This document shows positions 1 to 7,212 of a DNA stretch of 18,946 bases, in pieces (positions within the stretch are counted from its first letter, which is position 1; each line of letters starts with the position of its first letter). The position numbers were made by a program, and so were the translations under genes. The notes beneath the pieces were generated by a model. That model was given only the letters and a program-made list of their open reading frames with translations. It had not been told where the DNA came from and did not search any database. This DNA is from JAIRQX01 sp031556255 (lineage in GTDB: Bacteria; Chrysiogenota; Deferribacteres; Deferribacterales; JAISNW01), in the NCBI GenBank assembly GCA_031556255.1, contig JAVBTI010000124.1, positions 1 to 18,946 of the forward strand, read 5' to 3'.

Positions 1-87
1 GCATCCCGCCGCGAAAAGCGCCGCGCATAAAAATAACATGGATAAAAGAAACTTCTTTGAAAAAAGACCGGAAAGAGTATTCATCAT
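1..87 (-). CDS. Lipoprotein N-terminus (partial, runs off the left edge)
   Basis: Only the first 29 codons are visible. They begin ATG ATG at 87/84, are preceded by an AGGAG ribosome binding site at about 93-97, and stay open to base 1. The translation has a lysine pair, a hydrophobic stretch and then FAAGC, with the cysteine as the last visible residue. This is a standard type II (lipoprotein) signal peptide: short charged n-region, h-region of about 15 residues, lipobox ending in Cys29. The mature protein lies outside the window, so no function can be given. It is in the same direction as the regulator and kinase upstream but separated from them by about 350 bases containing palindromes, so it is probably a separate transcription unit. 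The signal peptide and ribosome site are seen directly; lipid modification is inferred from the motif. Confidence 0.75.
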   Translation of the reverse strand, partial: MMNTLSGLFSKKFLLSMLFLCAALFAAGC

Positions 88-300
88 AAAACACTCCTAA
101 AAAAAGAACTTCAGTGTGGTGTTAATGTAACATTTGTTAAGTCCATATGCAACAAAAAATGCTAATTGACGCCCTTTAAGCCCGGAAACGATTGCGGCGG
201 AGCGGGAAAAATTGCCGGCGGCGATCAATTGCGGGTGTATTAACAGAATGCGGAGACGGTAAGATTGCGGCGACCGGCGGGAGCGGGGAAACCTGCTATC

Positions 301-336
301 TCATCCCGGATTCCGGCGTAAAGCCGGAATGACGGA
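301..336. repeat. REP-like palindrome unit
   Basis: ATTCCGGC at 310-317 and GCCGGAAT at 323-330 form a perfect 8-base stem with a 5-base loop, flanked by TCATCCCGG and GACGG. This has the look of the widespread short dispersed palindromes of bacterial intergenic regions. The leading TCATCCCGGAT (301-311) recurs exactly at 15231-15241 next to another palindrome, which supports a dispersed family within this genome. It lies downstream of the regulator gene and could also act as an mRNA-stabilising or terminating hairpin, but there is no T-tract. Confidence 0.6.
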
Positions 337-367
337 GGTGGATTTTCCTATTATTTCATTCCGGCTC

Positions 368-417
368 CGCCCCGAGGCAGGGGCGACGTGCGGAGATCGC
401 TGTCATTCCTCGCGAGG
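368..417. repeat. Paired GC-rich palindromes downstream of the regulator gene
   Basis: CGCCCC (368-373) and GGGGCG (380-385) form a 6-base stem with a 6-base loop. CCTCGCGAGG at 408-417 is a perfect 10-base palindrome. Both lie just past the stop codon of the response regulator (441). They may form part of a compound repeat or contribute to transcription termination, but no T-run follows on the minus strand, so I do not call a terminator. Confidence 0.45.
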
Positions 418-440
418 TGAAAAGAACGTATCTGAAAACC

Positions 441-1811
441 TCACTGCCCCCTGAGTTTGCGGCTGATTGTGGACTGGGACATGCCGATGAGCGCCGCGGC
501 TTTCTTCTGGCTGTTGCCGGTTAAGGACATCGCCTTTCCTATAAGCTGCTCTATGACCTGGTCAACAGTGGGCAGGCTGTCGCCGCTTACCCTGTCTATA
601 AAGGCGTCCGCGTTGTTCGGGTCTTCCCTGATAAAAGGCCGGAAATCACCGGCGGTCAGTATGTCTCCGCCGCACAGGGCTATGGCTCCGTACACCATGG
701 CCCTTAATTCCCGCACGTTTCCGGGGAAAGGGTAGTCGTGCAGGAGGGATATGAGGGAGCCGGACAGCTCCGGCGGCCGTCTTCCGCTCTCTTTGCAGGC
801 GGCCCCGACAAAATGCTCAAGCAGCGCGTGTATATCCTCCGGCCTTTCCCGCAGCGGCGGGATTTGAATATGATAGGTGTTCAGCCTGTAATAGAGGTCT
901 TTGCGGAACTCCCCCCGTCGCACCTTCTCGTCCAGGTTCTGGTTTGTGGCGAAGATAAAGCGGGCCCTGCTGTATAAGGTTCGGTCGCTGCCCAGTTGCT
1001 GATACTGGCCGTCCTGGGCGATATACAGCAGTTTAAGCTGCGTGGACAGCGGCAGTTCCCCGATTTCATCCAGGAAGACCACTCCGTCACCGGCCTGGGT
1101 GATGATCCCGTCCCTGACGGTATCCGCCCCCGTGAACGCCCCTTTGACGTGCCCGAAGAGGGTATCGGAAAACATGTGGGTATCAAGCCCCGCCACGTTC
1201 AGCGATTTGAAGGGCCTGCCCCTGCGGGATAGCTCCGCGGCAATCCCGGCCAGCACGCCCTTGCCCACCCCGCTTTCGCCGGTGATCAGAATTGACTGGG
1301 AACTGTCGGCTATGGCGGCAATATACTTAAAAATGGAATACATTTTTTCGCTCGCGGTAATGAAGGCCGAAAACTCCGCCGGAATGGCTTTTTTATTGAG
1401 CAGAGTCTGTTTGAAGGCCGTGTTTTCCTTTACTATCTCCTGCATGGCGGCAATCTGCCTGCAGCACAGCACCACCTCTTCCGGCGGGGATGTTTTCAGC
1501 AGGTAGTTGTCGGCGCCGTGCCGGATGCAGTAAACAGCGGCCTGGATACTGCTCATTCCCGTCATGATGATGACGGCGGTCTGCGGGTGGCTGTCCTTGA
1601 TCAGGTGCAGCGCTTCCCGCCCGGATTCGTTGCCCATGTTCAGGTCGAGGAACACGGCGGACACGGGATGTTCGGCCAGCAGGAGCATTGCTTCCCGCGT
1701 GGATTCGGCCGTGAGTATATCTTCATACGGCGCTATTTCCCACTGCGCCAGCATTCTTTTGAAAGAGTTCAGCCAGCTTCTTTCATCGTCGACCAACAGT
1801 ATCTTGTTCAT
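441..1811 (-). CDS. Sigma-54-dependent response regulator (NtrC family)
   Basis: This 456-residue cytoplasmic regulator has the full three-part NtrC architecture. Residues 1-120 are a receiver with acidic pair D8/D9, phospho-acceptor Asp56 in LDLN, Thr84 and Lys106. Residues about 145-385 are a sigma-54-interacting AAA+ ATPase with Walker A GESGVGKG at 178-185, the sigma-54-contact loop GAFTGA at 224-229 and Walker B acidic pair D248/E249. Residues about 415-456 are a Fis-type helix-turn-helix (KKAAALIGMSQSTISRKL). All key residues are present, so it should hydrolyse ATP and open sigma-54 promoters once phosphorylated. Its start overlaps the kinase stop by 4 bases, so the two are co-transcribed and presumably translationally coupled. 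The only clear sigma-54 promoter seen in this window is that of the divergent reductase operon at 3866-3882, its most likely target (inference). Confidence 0.95.
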   Translation of the reverse strand: MNKILLVDDERSWLNSFKRMLAQWEIAPYEDILTAESTREAMLLLAEHPVSAVFLDLNMGNESGREALHLIKDSHPQTAVIIMTGMSSIQAAVYCIRHGADNYLLKTSPPEEVVLCCRQIAAMQEIVKENTAFKQTLLNKKAIPAEFSAFITASEKMYSIFKYIAAIADSSQSILITGESGVGKGVLAGIAAELSRRGRPFKSLNVAGLDTHMFSDTLFGHVKGAFTGADTVRDGIITQAGDGVVFLDEIGELPLSTQLKLLYIAQDGQYQQLGSDRTLYSRARFIFATNQNLDEKVRRGEFRKDLYYRLNTYHIQIPPLRERPEDIHALLEHFVGAACKESGRRPPELSGSLISLLHDYPFPGNVRELRAMVYGAIALCGGDILTAGDFRPFIREDPNNADAFIDRVSGDSLPTVDQVIEQLIGKAMSLTGNSQKKAAALIGMSQSTISRKLRGQ

Positions 1812-3712
1812 ATGTTCACTTCCAGCAGTTTAAAGTAGAGGGAAACTTTCGTGCCGCGGTTTTCCTCGCTTTCAATCATCATAAATCCGTGGTGCTCTTT
1901 TATTATGCGCGACACTATCGCAAGGCCGAGTCCCGTGCCGTTTTTGCGTGTGGTATAAAATGAGTTGCAGGCGTTTTTCAGAACCGTTTCGCCCATCCCT
2001 ACTCCCTCGTCCTCCACGGCAAGCCTGATATAGCCGCCGTCCGCCGGCGCGAGGGTGCAGGAAATGGTCTGTTTTTTGCTGGTGAGCGCGTAGCATGCGT
2101 TTTGGATAAGGTTTACGATAATCTGCTCAACATGGTATCTGTTGCCGTGTATGATATACTGCTCCCCGGAGCCGCGGTTGAGCCGGAAATTGCCGGTGTA
2201 GTTCTTGATGAAATATCTGGACATTTTGACGGCCTTTTCGAGGCAGTCGCTCAGATCCATCTTTTCATATCTGTCCACACGGGACTTGCCGAACTCGTTC
2301 AGCTCCGCCACGGTGTTTTTGATCCGGTCGAGGCTTTCGTCTATCACGGCGAAGGAGCCGGCGAGTTCGGCATCCATCCCGTCCCGGCTCATCCCGTTAC
2401 GGAACGGCATGCTCCCGGCGGCGCCGAGCGATTTTATATATTCTTTTATAAAACCGGAGTTATACAGAATGAGCGCCGTGGGGTTGTTGATCTCATGGGC
2501 CACCGTCGCGGCCATCTCCCCGAGGGCCGCGAGCCGCGCGGCCAGGAGGGAATCATCCCTGAGTTTCACGTTCTCCGTGATATTGGAAATCACAATAAGC
2601 AGAGCGTAGTTATTATCGTTCAGCGGCACGCACAGGACATGCCATATCTGCGCGTCATCGGTGATCCGGTCGAACTCGGCGGGCCGCGCGGTTTGCGTGG
2701 CGGATTCTATATGTTCGCGGAGCAGCCGGATGTCGATCCCCTGCTGTTTTATGTCCGACCATGCTATGTTGCCCTCTTTATCCAGCACATATATGTTTTC
2801 GCGGATATTGCCGAGCACCATTTTCAGCAGGTTGTTGGCGCTGTTCAGCGAATCGGTTTTTTTCCGCACCTGCCTGTGCAGAAGCTTGTTCCAGATCAGC
2901 ACGAACACGATGACGCCGGTGAGCGCCAGTGCCGTATAGAGGCCAAGCCTGAGCCATCTGCTGTTGTCCCGGGTCTGCGTGTATTTTTGCAGCAGTTCGA
3001 AATATACCCCCGTGCGTTTAAGCTCCTCCATGGCGGCGCTGACTTTGTAATAAAGCTCCGTGTTGTCTTTATGGATCAGCAAACCCATGATTGACGGCGG
3101 CACATACAGATCGTTCACCTTGAACATGTCAAACTCGCCCTCCGTGGCGTAGTTCATCACCACCACCATGGACAGCACCATGCAGTCCGCCTCGCCGCCG
3201 ATCAGGGCGTCTATAACCTCACTGTTGCTGGCGTAGGTTTTGACGGTATAGCCGTATTCGTCCTGCCGGTCTCTCAGGTAGGCGCCCTCCCTTCCGCCGC
3301 TCAGCATTGCGACGGTTTTCCCGCGGAGCTGTTCCATCTCTTTCAGTTGCGGGCCGTTTTTCCTGTTAAAAAAGTATTTGAAACTGACCATGGCCTGGGG
3401 CACGATCAGCAGATATTTCTCCCTCTCTTCGGTGATGGAGCTGTTGATCATGTCGATGCGCCGATCTTTGAGCATTTCCATGGTTTCCGACCAGGTGTGA
3501 TGCACCACCCTGTATTCGCAGCCGGCGATGGCCGATATATGCTTCAGCAATTCTATATTAAGCCCCTGCGGAACGCCGTGCTCGTCCACCCACTCGTTGG
3601 GCTTTAACGCCCGCTGCGCCCCGTACACAATGGTGCAGTTTTCGGCGGCATACGCGCGCGAAACGGTATTCAACGCGATGCAAATCAACACAGATAAAAG
3701 AACTTTTTTCAT
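1808..3712 (-). CDS. Sensor histidine kinase with periplasmic solute-binding (SBP_bac_3) domain
   Basis: This is a 634-residue inner-membrane sensor. Residues 1-23 are a Sec signal peptide. Residues about 25-245 resemble family 3 extracellular solute-binding proteins, as in BvgS/EvgS-type sensors, with motifs such as PQGLNIELLKHI and RRIDMINSSIT. A single transmembrane helix lies at about 255-277. A linker with a degenerate PAS-like segment (about 290-380) follows. Then comes a HisKA domain with phospho-acceptor His406 in VAHEINNP, and a HATPase_c domain with N box (IVNLIQNACYAL), G1 (VEDEGVGM) and F/G2 boxes (FYTTRKNGTGLGLAIV). There is no attached receiver or Hpt domain, so it is a simple kinase rather than a hybrid. 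It overlaps the regulator gene by ATGA and is divergent from the reductase operon. The ligand is unknown; the reductase substrate or a related small molecule is the obvious guess. The ribosome site upstream of 3712 is weak. Confidence 0.93.
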   Translation of the reverse strand: MKKVLLSVLICIALNTVSRAYAAENCTIVYGAQRALKPNEWVDEHGVPQGLNIELLKHISAIAGCEYRVVHHTWSETMEMLKDRRIDMINSSITEEREKYLLIVPQAMVSFKYFFNRKNGPQLKEMEQLRGKTVAMLSGGREGAYLRDRQDEYGYTVKTYASNSEVIDALIGGEADCMVLSMVVVMNYATEGEFDMFKVNDLYVPPSIMGLLIHKDNTELYYKVSAAMEELKRTGVYFELLQKYTQTRDNSRWLRLGLYTALALTGVIVFVLIWNKLLHRQVRKKTDSLNSANNLLKMVLGNIRENIYVLDKEGNIAWSDIKQQGIDIRLLREHIESATQTARPAEFDRITDDAQIWHVLCVPLNDNNYALLIVISNITENVKLRDDSLLAARLAALGEMAATVAHEINNPTALILYNSGFIKEYIKSLGAAGSMPFRNGMSRDGMDAELAGSFAVIDESLDRIKNTVAELNEFGKSRVDRYEKMDLSDCLEKAVKMSRYFIKNYTGNFRLNRGSGEQYIIHGNRYHVEQIIVNLIQNACYALTSKKQTISCTLAPADGGYIRLAVEDEGVGMGETVLKNACNSFYTTRKNGTGLGLAIVSRIIKEHHGFMMIESEENRGTKVSLYFKLLEVNI

Positions 3713-3725
3713 AATAATGTACTAA

Positions 3726-3752
3726 TTTATATCATGTTTAAGACAATGTCAA
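3726..3752 (-). promoter_or_regulatory. Candidate sigma-70 promoter for the kinase-regulator operon
   Basis: On the minus strand a perfect TTGACA (complement of 3747-3752) is followed by TATAAA (complement of 3726-3731). The 15-base spacing is two short of ideal; TAAATT at 17 bases is an alternative. Transcription would begin only a few bases before the kinase start codon, giving a very short leader, consistent with the weak ribosome site. The inverted repeat at 3761-3797 lies directly upstream of the -35 box, so autoregulation is possible. Confidence 0.45.
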
Positions 3753-3760
3753 ATCAGATT

Positions 3761-3797
3761 AATTGCATTTTGAATCATCTGATTGCAAAATGCAATT
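3761..3797. promoter_or_regulatory. Perfect inverted repeat, candidate enhancer site for the sigma-54 regulator
   Basis: AATTGCATTTTG (3761-3772) and CAAAATGCAATT (3786-3797) are exact reverse complements separated by 13 bases. The inner copy also holds the short dyad TTGCA-AAA-TGCAA (3783-3795), and CATTTTGAA occurs in direct orientation at 3766-3774 and 3798-3806, 32 bases apart (about three helical turns). The repeat sits about 70-105 bases upstream of the -24 element of the reductase promoter, where NtrC-family activators usually bind. Assignment to the adjacent regulator is inference. There is no T-tract and it is not downstream of a gene, so a terminator is unlikely. Confidence 0.6.
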
Positions 3798-3865
3798 CAT
3801 TTTGAAACCGTCAAAATCATCAACCAAAAAAGCGCTAAAAATAAAGCCGTTACATAATCAATTTT

Positions 3866-3882
3866 TTGGCATCTCTTTTGCT
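3866..3882 (+). promoter_or_regulatory. Sigma-54 (-24/-12) promoter of the reductase operon
   Basis: TTGGCATCTCTTTTGCT matches the sigma-54 consensus (TGGCAC-N5-TTGCW) closely: GG at 3868-3869 and GC at 3880-3881 are separated by exactly 10 bases. Transcription should start near 3893, giving a leader of about 45 bases before the ATG at 3940. A sigma-54 activator is encoded 2 kb away in the divergent operon, and a strong inverted repeat lies at an appropriate upstream distance. Confidence 0.85.
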
Positions 3883-3939
3883 CATATCCGGCGGACATAA
3901 TGAAACAGAATAGACCCATAATTAACATTGGAGGGGAGA

Positions 3940-6624
3940 ATGAGAGTTAAAAGCAACTCAGAGGTTTCGAGACGGGCATTCCTGAAATGGAGCACGGCGG
4001 CAGCCGCGATTGCCTCCGCGCCAGGTCTTACGGGCTGCGGCGGCGAAGGAAAGGACGAGGTTTTTTACCTCGGCGGTTCCGGCAAAGGTTACGATGTGCT
4101 GGAAGGCGGCGAGTGGAGGTGCGGAAGCTGCTGGCTGCCATGCGGCGGAAGCTGCGTCAACAAGGCCTACGTGAAAGACGGCGTGGTCATCCAGCAGAAG
4201 ACGGACACCGTGGGCTACGACGACATGGACAGCATCCAGCAGCGGAGCTGCGCGCGGGGGCGGTCGCTGAGGCACCTCGTCTACGGCGCCGACAGGATCA
4301 AGTACCCGATCAAACGCAGAAACTGGAAGCCGGGGGGCGGCGCGAACATTAAAGGCGAGCTCCGCGGCGTGGACGAATGGGAGCGCATCTCCTGGGAAGA
4401 GGCCTTCGGGATGATAGCCGCGGAGGTCAAACGTATCGTTGCCGCCTACGGCAACAAATCGATCTACATGCCCGGCCGGGCCGCATCGCGCTCACTGCTG
4501 GCCTTCGGGGGATACTCGCCCAAGATAGGCGCCCGTTCTTACGGCGGTTCTTATTTTCCCGCCATGAGGATGATGGGGTTTAACTCGTGGCCCTATCACT
4601 CACCGGTTCTGCCCGACCGCTACGAATATCAGAACTCCAAACTCATAGTGCTCTGGGGCCACAGCCCGAGCTGGTCGGCGCAGTGCAACTCGATACGCAA
4701 TTTCATGGCCGCCAGGGACGCGGGCGCGCGCTTCATAGTGGTGGACCCCGTCTACCATGACTCCGCGAAGGTTCTTGACGCCGAATACATACCCTGCCGC
4801 CCCGGCGAGGACGTGCCGCTTCTTCTGGCGTGCGCGTATGTGATGATCACAAACGGCTGGCATGACCAGGCTTTCCTTGACACCTATACGCTGGGCTTCG
4901 ACGCGGCCCATATGCCCGCGGGCGCGGATCCCGCCGAGAACTTCAGCGACTACGTGCTGGGCACATACGACGGCACCCCCAAGACGCCGGCATGGGCGAG
5001 CTACTACTGCGGCACGCCTGTTGATCTGATAGAGTCGCTGGCATACGCCATGTCGCATGAGGGGCCGATGGCCTTCACGACCGCGCGTTCCGCCGCCCGC
5101 GTGAGCAACGGCGAGGAGTTTGCCCAGGCTTTCTTTACGGTGGGCTGGATGACCGGCAACGTGGGCAGGCCCGGCGCCTGTGTGGGCCAGGTGGTCACCA
5201 GCAACGTGGGTTCAGGCAACAGCGGCCCGCGCCTTTTCACGCTGGGCACCGCCCCTCTGCCCTCTCTGGGCGCCAACCCCGTGTCGCCGTACAGCGGCAA
5301 CGGTGTCAATCCTTTCGACACCGGCAACTGGTACGCCGTCAACACACCGACCCAGTGGAAAGACATACTCAGGAAGAAAAGCAGGCTCGGCATGCGGGGC
5401 GAAGTGGACCTCGATATCCGTATGATCGCCCACATGAACCAGGCGGACAACTTCAACTGCGGCACGGACATCCTTGCCGGCATCAAGGCTCACAGGGCGG
5501 TGGATTTTGTTTTGTCGTGCGCCATCAATATGGACACGCGCTCGACTTACGCCGACATCGTGCTGCCCGCCGCCACCCCATGGGAAACAGGGGCAACGCC
5601 GCTCATGAGCAAATTCAGCAGAGAGGCTCTCCTTGCCAACCAGAAAGTCACTGACCCCATATTTGAGACGCGTCCGGACATTCTCATTGAAATGGGCATC
5701 GCCGAAGCCCTCGGCCTCGACCCTGCAAAAATCAACCCGTACAGTGAGGCGGAGCAGGCCATCAGAATCCTCGCCGGCACCACCGTGCTGGGCGCGGACG
5801 GAAAGACCTGGGAGAAGCTCTTCACCATCACGGCCGCGGACATCCCGGAAGGCGTAACGGCGATCACTCCCCAGCAGGGCAAGATCACCATAAAGCAGTT
5901 CAACGAGGCCGGCCTCTATAAAGTTAAGCGCAGCAAGGGTGATAACTACGGTTTCATTCCATACAAGGCATTTATCGACGATCCCGTCGCCAACAGGATA
6001 CCCGCGATTACCACCGTCGCTCCCGGCGCTCCCGGCGTTCCCGGCGGCGCGTCCGGCCCGCACTCCTCAGGCAAGTTTGAGATCCACTGCCAGAGGCTGG
6101 CCGAAGAAATAACCGCCTTCGGTCACACGGTCAAGGGCCCGATCGCCACATACGGGCACTGGCAGGAGGGCTGGCAGGACACCCTCGCCGACAACGGCAA
6201 ATATCCGCTGATGGGGCTCTCTGTGCACCTCTATCGCACAGTGCACAGCACTTTTGACAACGTGCCGCAGATACGTGAGGCTTTCCCTAACGATCTGCGC
6301 ATTAACCCCGCGGACGCGAACCCGCGCGGTATCAAAACGGGCGACACAGTGCTGGTAACCAGCCGCTGGGGCAAGGTGCTGCGCCATGCCGAGCTCACAG
6401 AGCGCGTGATGAAAGGGGTGGTTATGATGGATCAGACCATGATGGCCAATGTGGATCCGGAAACGGACATAGACGACGGCGGCTGCTTCAACGTGCTTAC
6501 CGGCTCCTTTACATCCGGCAGTAATGTCCAGGCCTGCGGCAGTTGCAACATCCAGGTGGAAAAATGGAACGGCGCGCCGATAGTCGCTGACTGTCTGGTG
6601 CCTCAGAGAATTTTGGAGGTATAA
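3940..6624 (+). CDS. dmsA: DmsA-like molybdopterin oxidoreductase, catalytic subunit (Tat-exported)
   Basis: The protein has 894 residues and belongs to the DMSO reductase family, closest in motifs to DmsA-type anaerobic reductases. I chose the ATG at 3940 because GGAGGGG precedes it at good spacing; an in-frame TTG at 3928 would place that ribosome site inside the gene. Residues 9-16 (VSRRAFLK) are a twin-arginine motif, followed by an alanine-rich h-region and LTGC with Cys33, a lipobox-like end. A [4Fe-4S] site is formed by Cys64-x3-Cys68-x3-Cys72 and Cys104 in SCARGRS, the DmsA pattern. Ser204, in YGGSYFPAM, lies where DmsA has its molybdenum-ligand serine (aligned by eye). The C-terminal region has the molydopterin-dinucleotide-binding fold features. 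It should reduce a terminal electron acceptor in the periplasm using electrons from the DmsB-like partner. DMSO is not proven; related N- or S-oxides or other oxyanions are possible. A Gly/Pro-rich insert lies at residues about 692-709. Confidence 0.9.
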   Translation: MRVKSNSEVSRRAFLKWSTAAAAIASAPGLTGCGGEGKDEVFYLGGSGKGYDVLEGGEWRCGSCWLPCGGSCVNKAYVKDGVVIQQKTDTVGYDDMDSIQQRSCARGRSLRHLVYGADRIKYPIKRRNWKPGGGANIKGELRGVDEWERISWEEAFGMIAAEVKRIVAAYGNKSIYMPGRAASRSLLAFGGYSPKIGARSYGGSYFPAMRMMGFNSWPYHSPVLPDRYEYQNSKLIVLWGHSPSWSAQCNSIRNFMAARDAGARFIVVDPVYHDSAKVLDAEYIPCRPGEDVPLLLACAYVMITNGWHDQAFLDTYTLGFDAAHMPAGADPAENFSDYVLGTYDGTPKTPAWASYYCGTPVDLIESLAYAMSHEGPMAFTTARSAARVSNGEEFAQAFFTVGWMTGNVGRPGACVGQVVTSNVGSGNSGPRLFTLGTAPLPSLGANPVSPYSGNGVNPFDTGNWYAVNTPTQWKDILRKKSRLGMRGEVDLDIRMIAHMNQADNFNCGTDILAGIKAHRAVDFVLSCAINMDTRSTYADIVLPAATPWETGATPLMSKFSREALLANQKVTDPIFETRPDILIEMGIAEALGLDPAKINPYSEAEQAIRILAGTTVLGADGKTWEKLFTITAADIPEGVTAITPQQGKITIKQFNEAGLYKVKRSKGDNYGFIPYKAFIDDPVANRIPAITTVAPGAPGVPGGASGPHSSGKFEIHCQRLAEEITAFGHTVKGPIATYGHWQEGWQDTLADNGKYPLMGLSVHLYRTVHSTFDNVPQIREAFPNDLRINPADANPRGIKTGDTVLVTSRWGKVLRHAELTERVMKGVVMMDQTMMANVDPETDIDDGGCFNVLTGSFTSGSNVQACGSCNIQVEKWNGAPIVADCLVPQRILEV
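6019..6045 (+). repeat. In-gene 9-base tandem repeat coding a Pro-Gly-rich insert
   Basis: Three tandem 9-base units of the form GYTCCCGGC occupy 6019-6045 in frame within the reductase gene and encode APG-APG-VPG (residues 694-702), followed by further Gly-rich residues. The copies differ at one base, so the tract is probably prone to slippage. It lies between two conserved C-terminal regions and looks like a flexible surface linker. Confidence 0.75.
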
Positions 6625-6626
6625 CC

Positions 6627-7181
6627 ATGGCTCAAACCGGTTTTTATATCAATATGAACAGATGCTCCGCATGCAAGGTATGTGTTATCGCATGCAAGGA
6701 TGTGAACGATCTTAAGGTGGGGTATAACTTCCGCCATGTGGATGAGTACGAGGGCGGCGTAAACCCGGCGGTGTGGGCGGCCTCGATCTCGCTGGCCTGC
6801 AACCACTGCGACGAACCGGCCTGTATGGCAATCTGCCCGGCATCGGCAATAACCAAAGAGGCGGACAGCGGCCTGGTCATCCTTAACACGGCGGCCTGCA
6901 TCGGCTGCAAGGAATGTGTCACCGCCTGTCCTTACGGCGCGCCGGTGTTCTTCCCCGATAAACTCAAAACCAACAAATGCCACGGCTGCCGCGGCCTGAT
7001 AGCGGCAGGCGGGAAACCCGCGTGTGTTGCCGCCTGTTCCACGCGCTGCCTTGATTTCGGAGAGCTGGACAGTCTCAGGGCGAAGTACGGATACAATCTT
7101 GTCAACACCATCAAGGGCTTCCCTGAGCCGGCGACAGGGCCGAACCTGCTCATCGATCCCAAAAGTCAGATGCGTATCTGA
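6627..7181 (+). CDS. dmsB: DmsB-like 4x[4Fe-4S] electron-transfer subunit
   Basis: This 184-residue ferredoxin-like subunit passes electrons to the molybdopterin subunit. Four cysteine groups are complete: C13/16/19/23, C58/61/66/70, C91/94/97/101 and C118/121/133/137, giving 16 ligands for four [4Fe-4S] clusters. The order and the motifs CNHCDEPAC, CPYGAP and KCHGC, and the LDFG-ELD tail, match DmsB of DMSO reductases, though it is slightly shorter at the C-terminus. It has no signal peptide and is expected to be co-exported with the Tat-bearing catalytic subunit. The start ATG at 6627 is 2 bases after the upstream stop, with ribosome site GGAGGT inside the end of that gene, so the two genes are translationally coupled. 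No membrane-anchor gene (DmsC or NrfD type) follows; a stem-loop does. Confidence 0.93.
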   Translation: MAQTGFYINMNRCSACKVCVIACKDVNDLKVGYNFRHVDEYEGGVNPAVWAASISLACNHCDEPACMAICPASAITKEADSGLVILNTAACIGCKECVTACPYGAPVFFPDKLKTNKCHGCRGLIAAGGKPACVAACSTRCLDFGELDSLRAKYGYNLVNTIKGFPEPATGPNLLIDPKSQMRI

Positions 7182-7212
7182 ATAATGATTTAATCTTCCT
7201 CCTCTTTACAAA

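Larger units (their letters stand above)
88..440. other. Intergenic region, no gene seen
   Basis: I see no coding potential here on either strand. The part next to the lipoprotein gene (about 100-175) is AT-rich and would have to hold its promoter; I find only a weak candidate. The part from about 185 to 300 has imperfect short direct repeats built on GATTGCGGCG (190-199 and 263-272). The part from 301 to 417 holds a cluster of palindromes listed separately. Confidence 0.6.

Noticed and set aside
2102..3094. 330-residue plus-strand frame opposite the sensor kinase
   Set aside because: It is an antisense shadow; the kinase on the other strand has all its domain motifs.
3928..3940. TTG start at 3928 for the molybdopterin subunit
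   Set aside because: The strong ribosome site GGAGGGG falls between 3928 and 3940 and serves the ATG at 3940; the extra four residues are atypical in front of the Tat motif.
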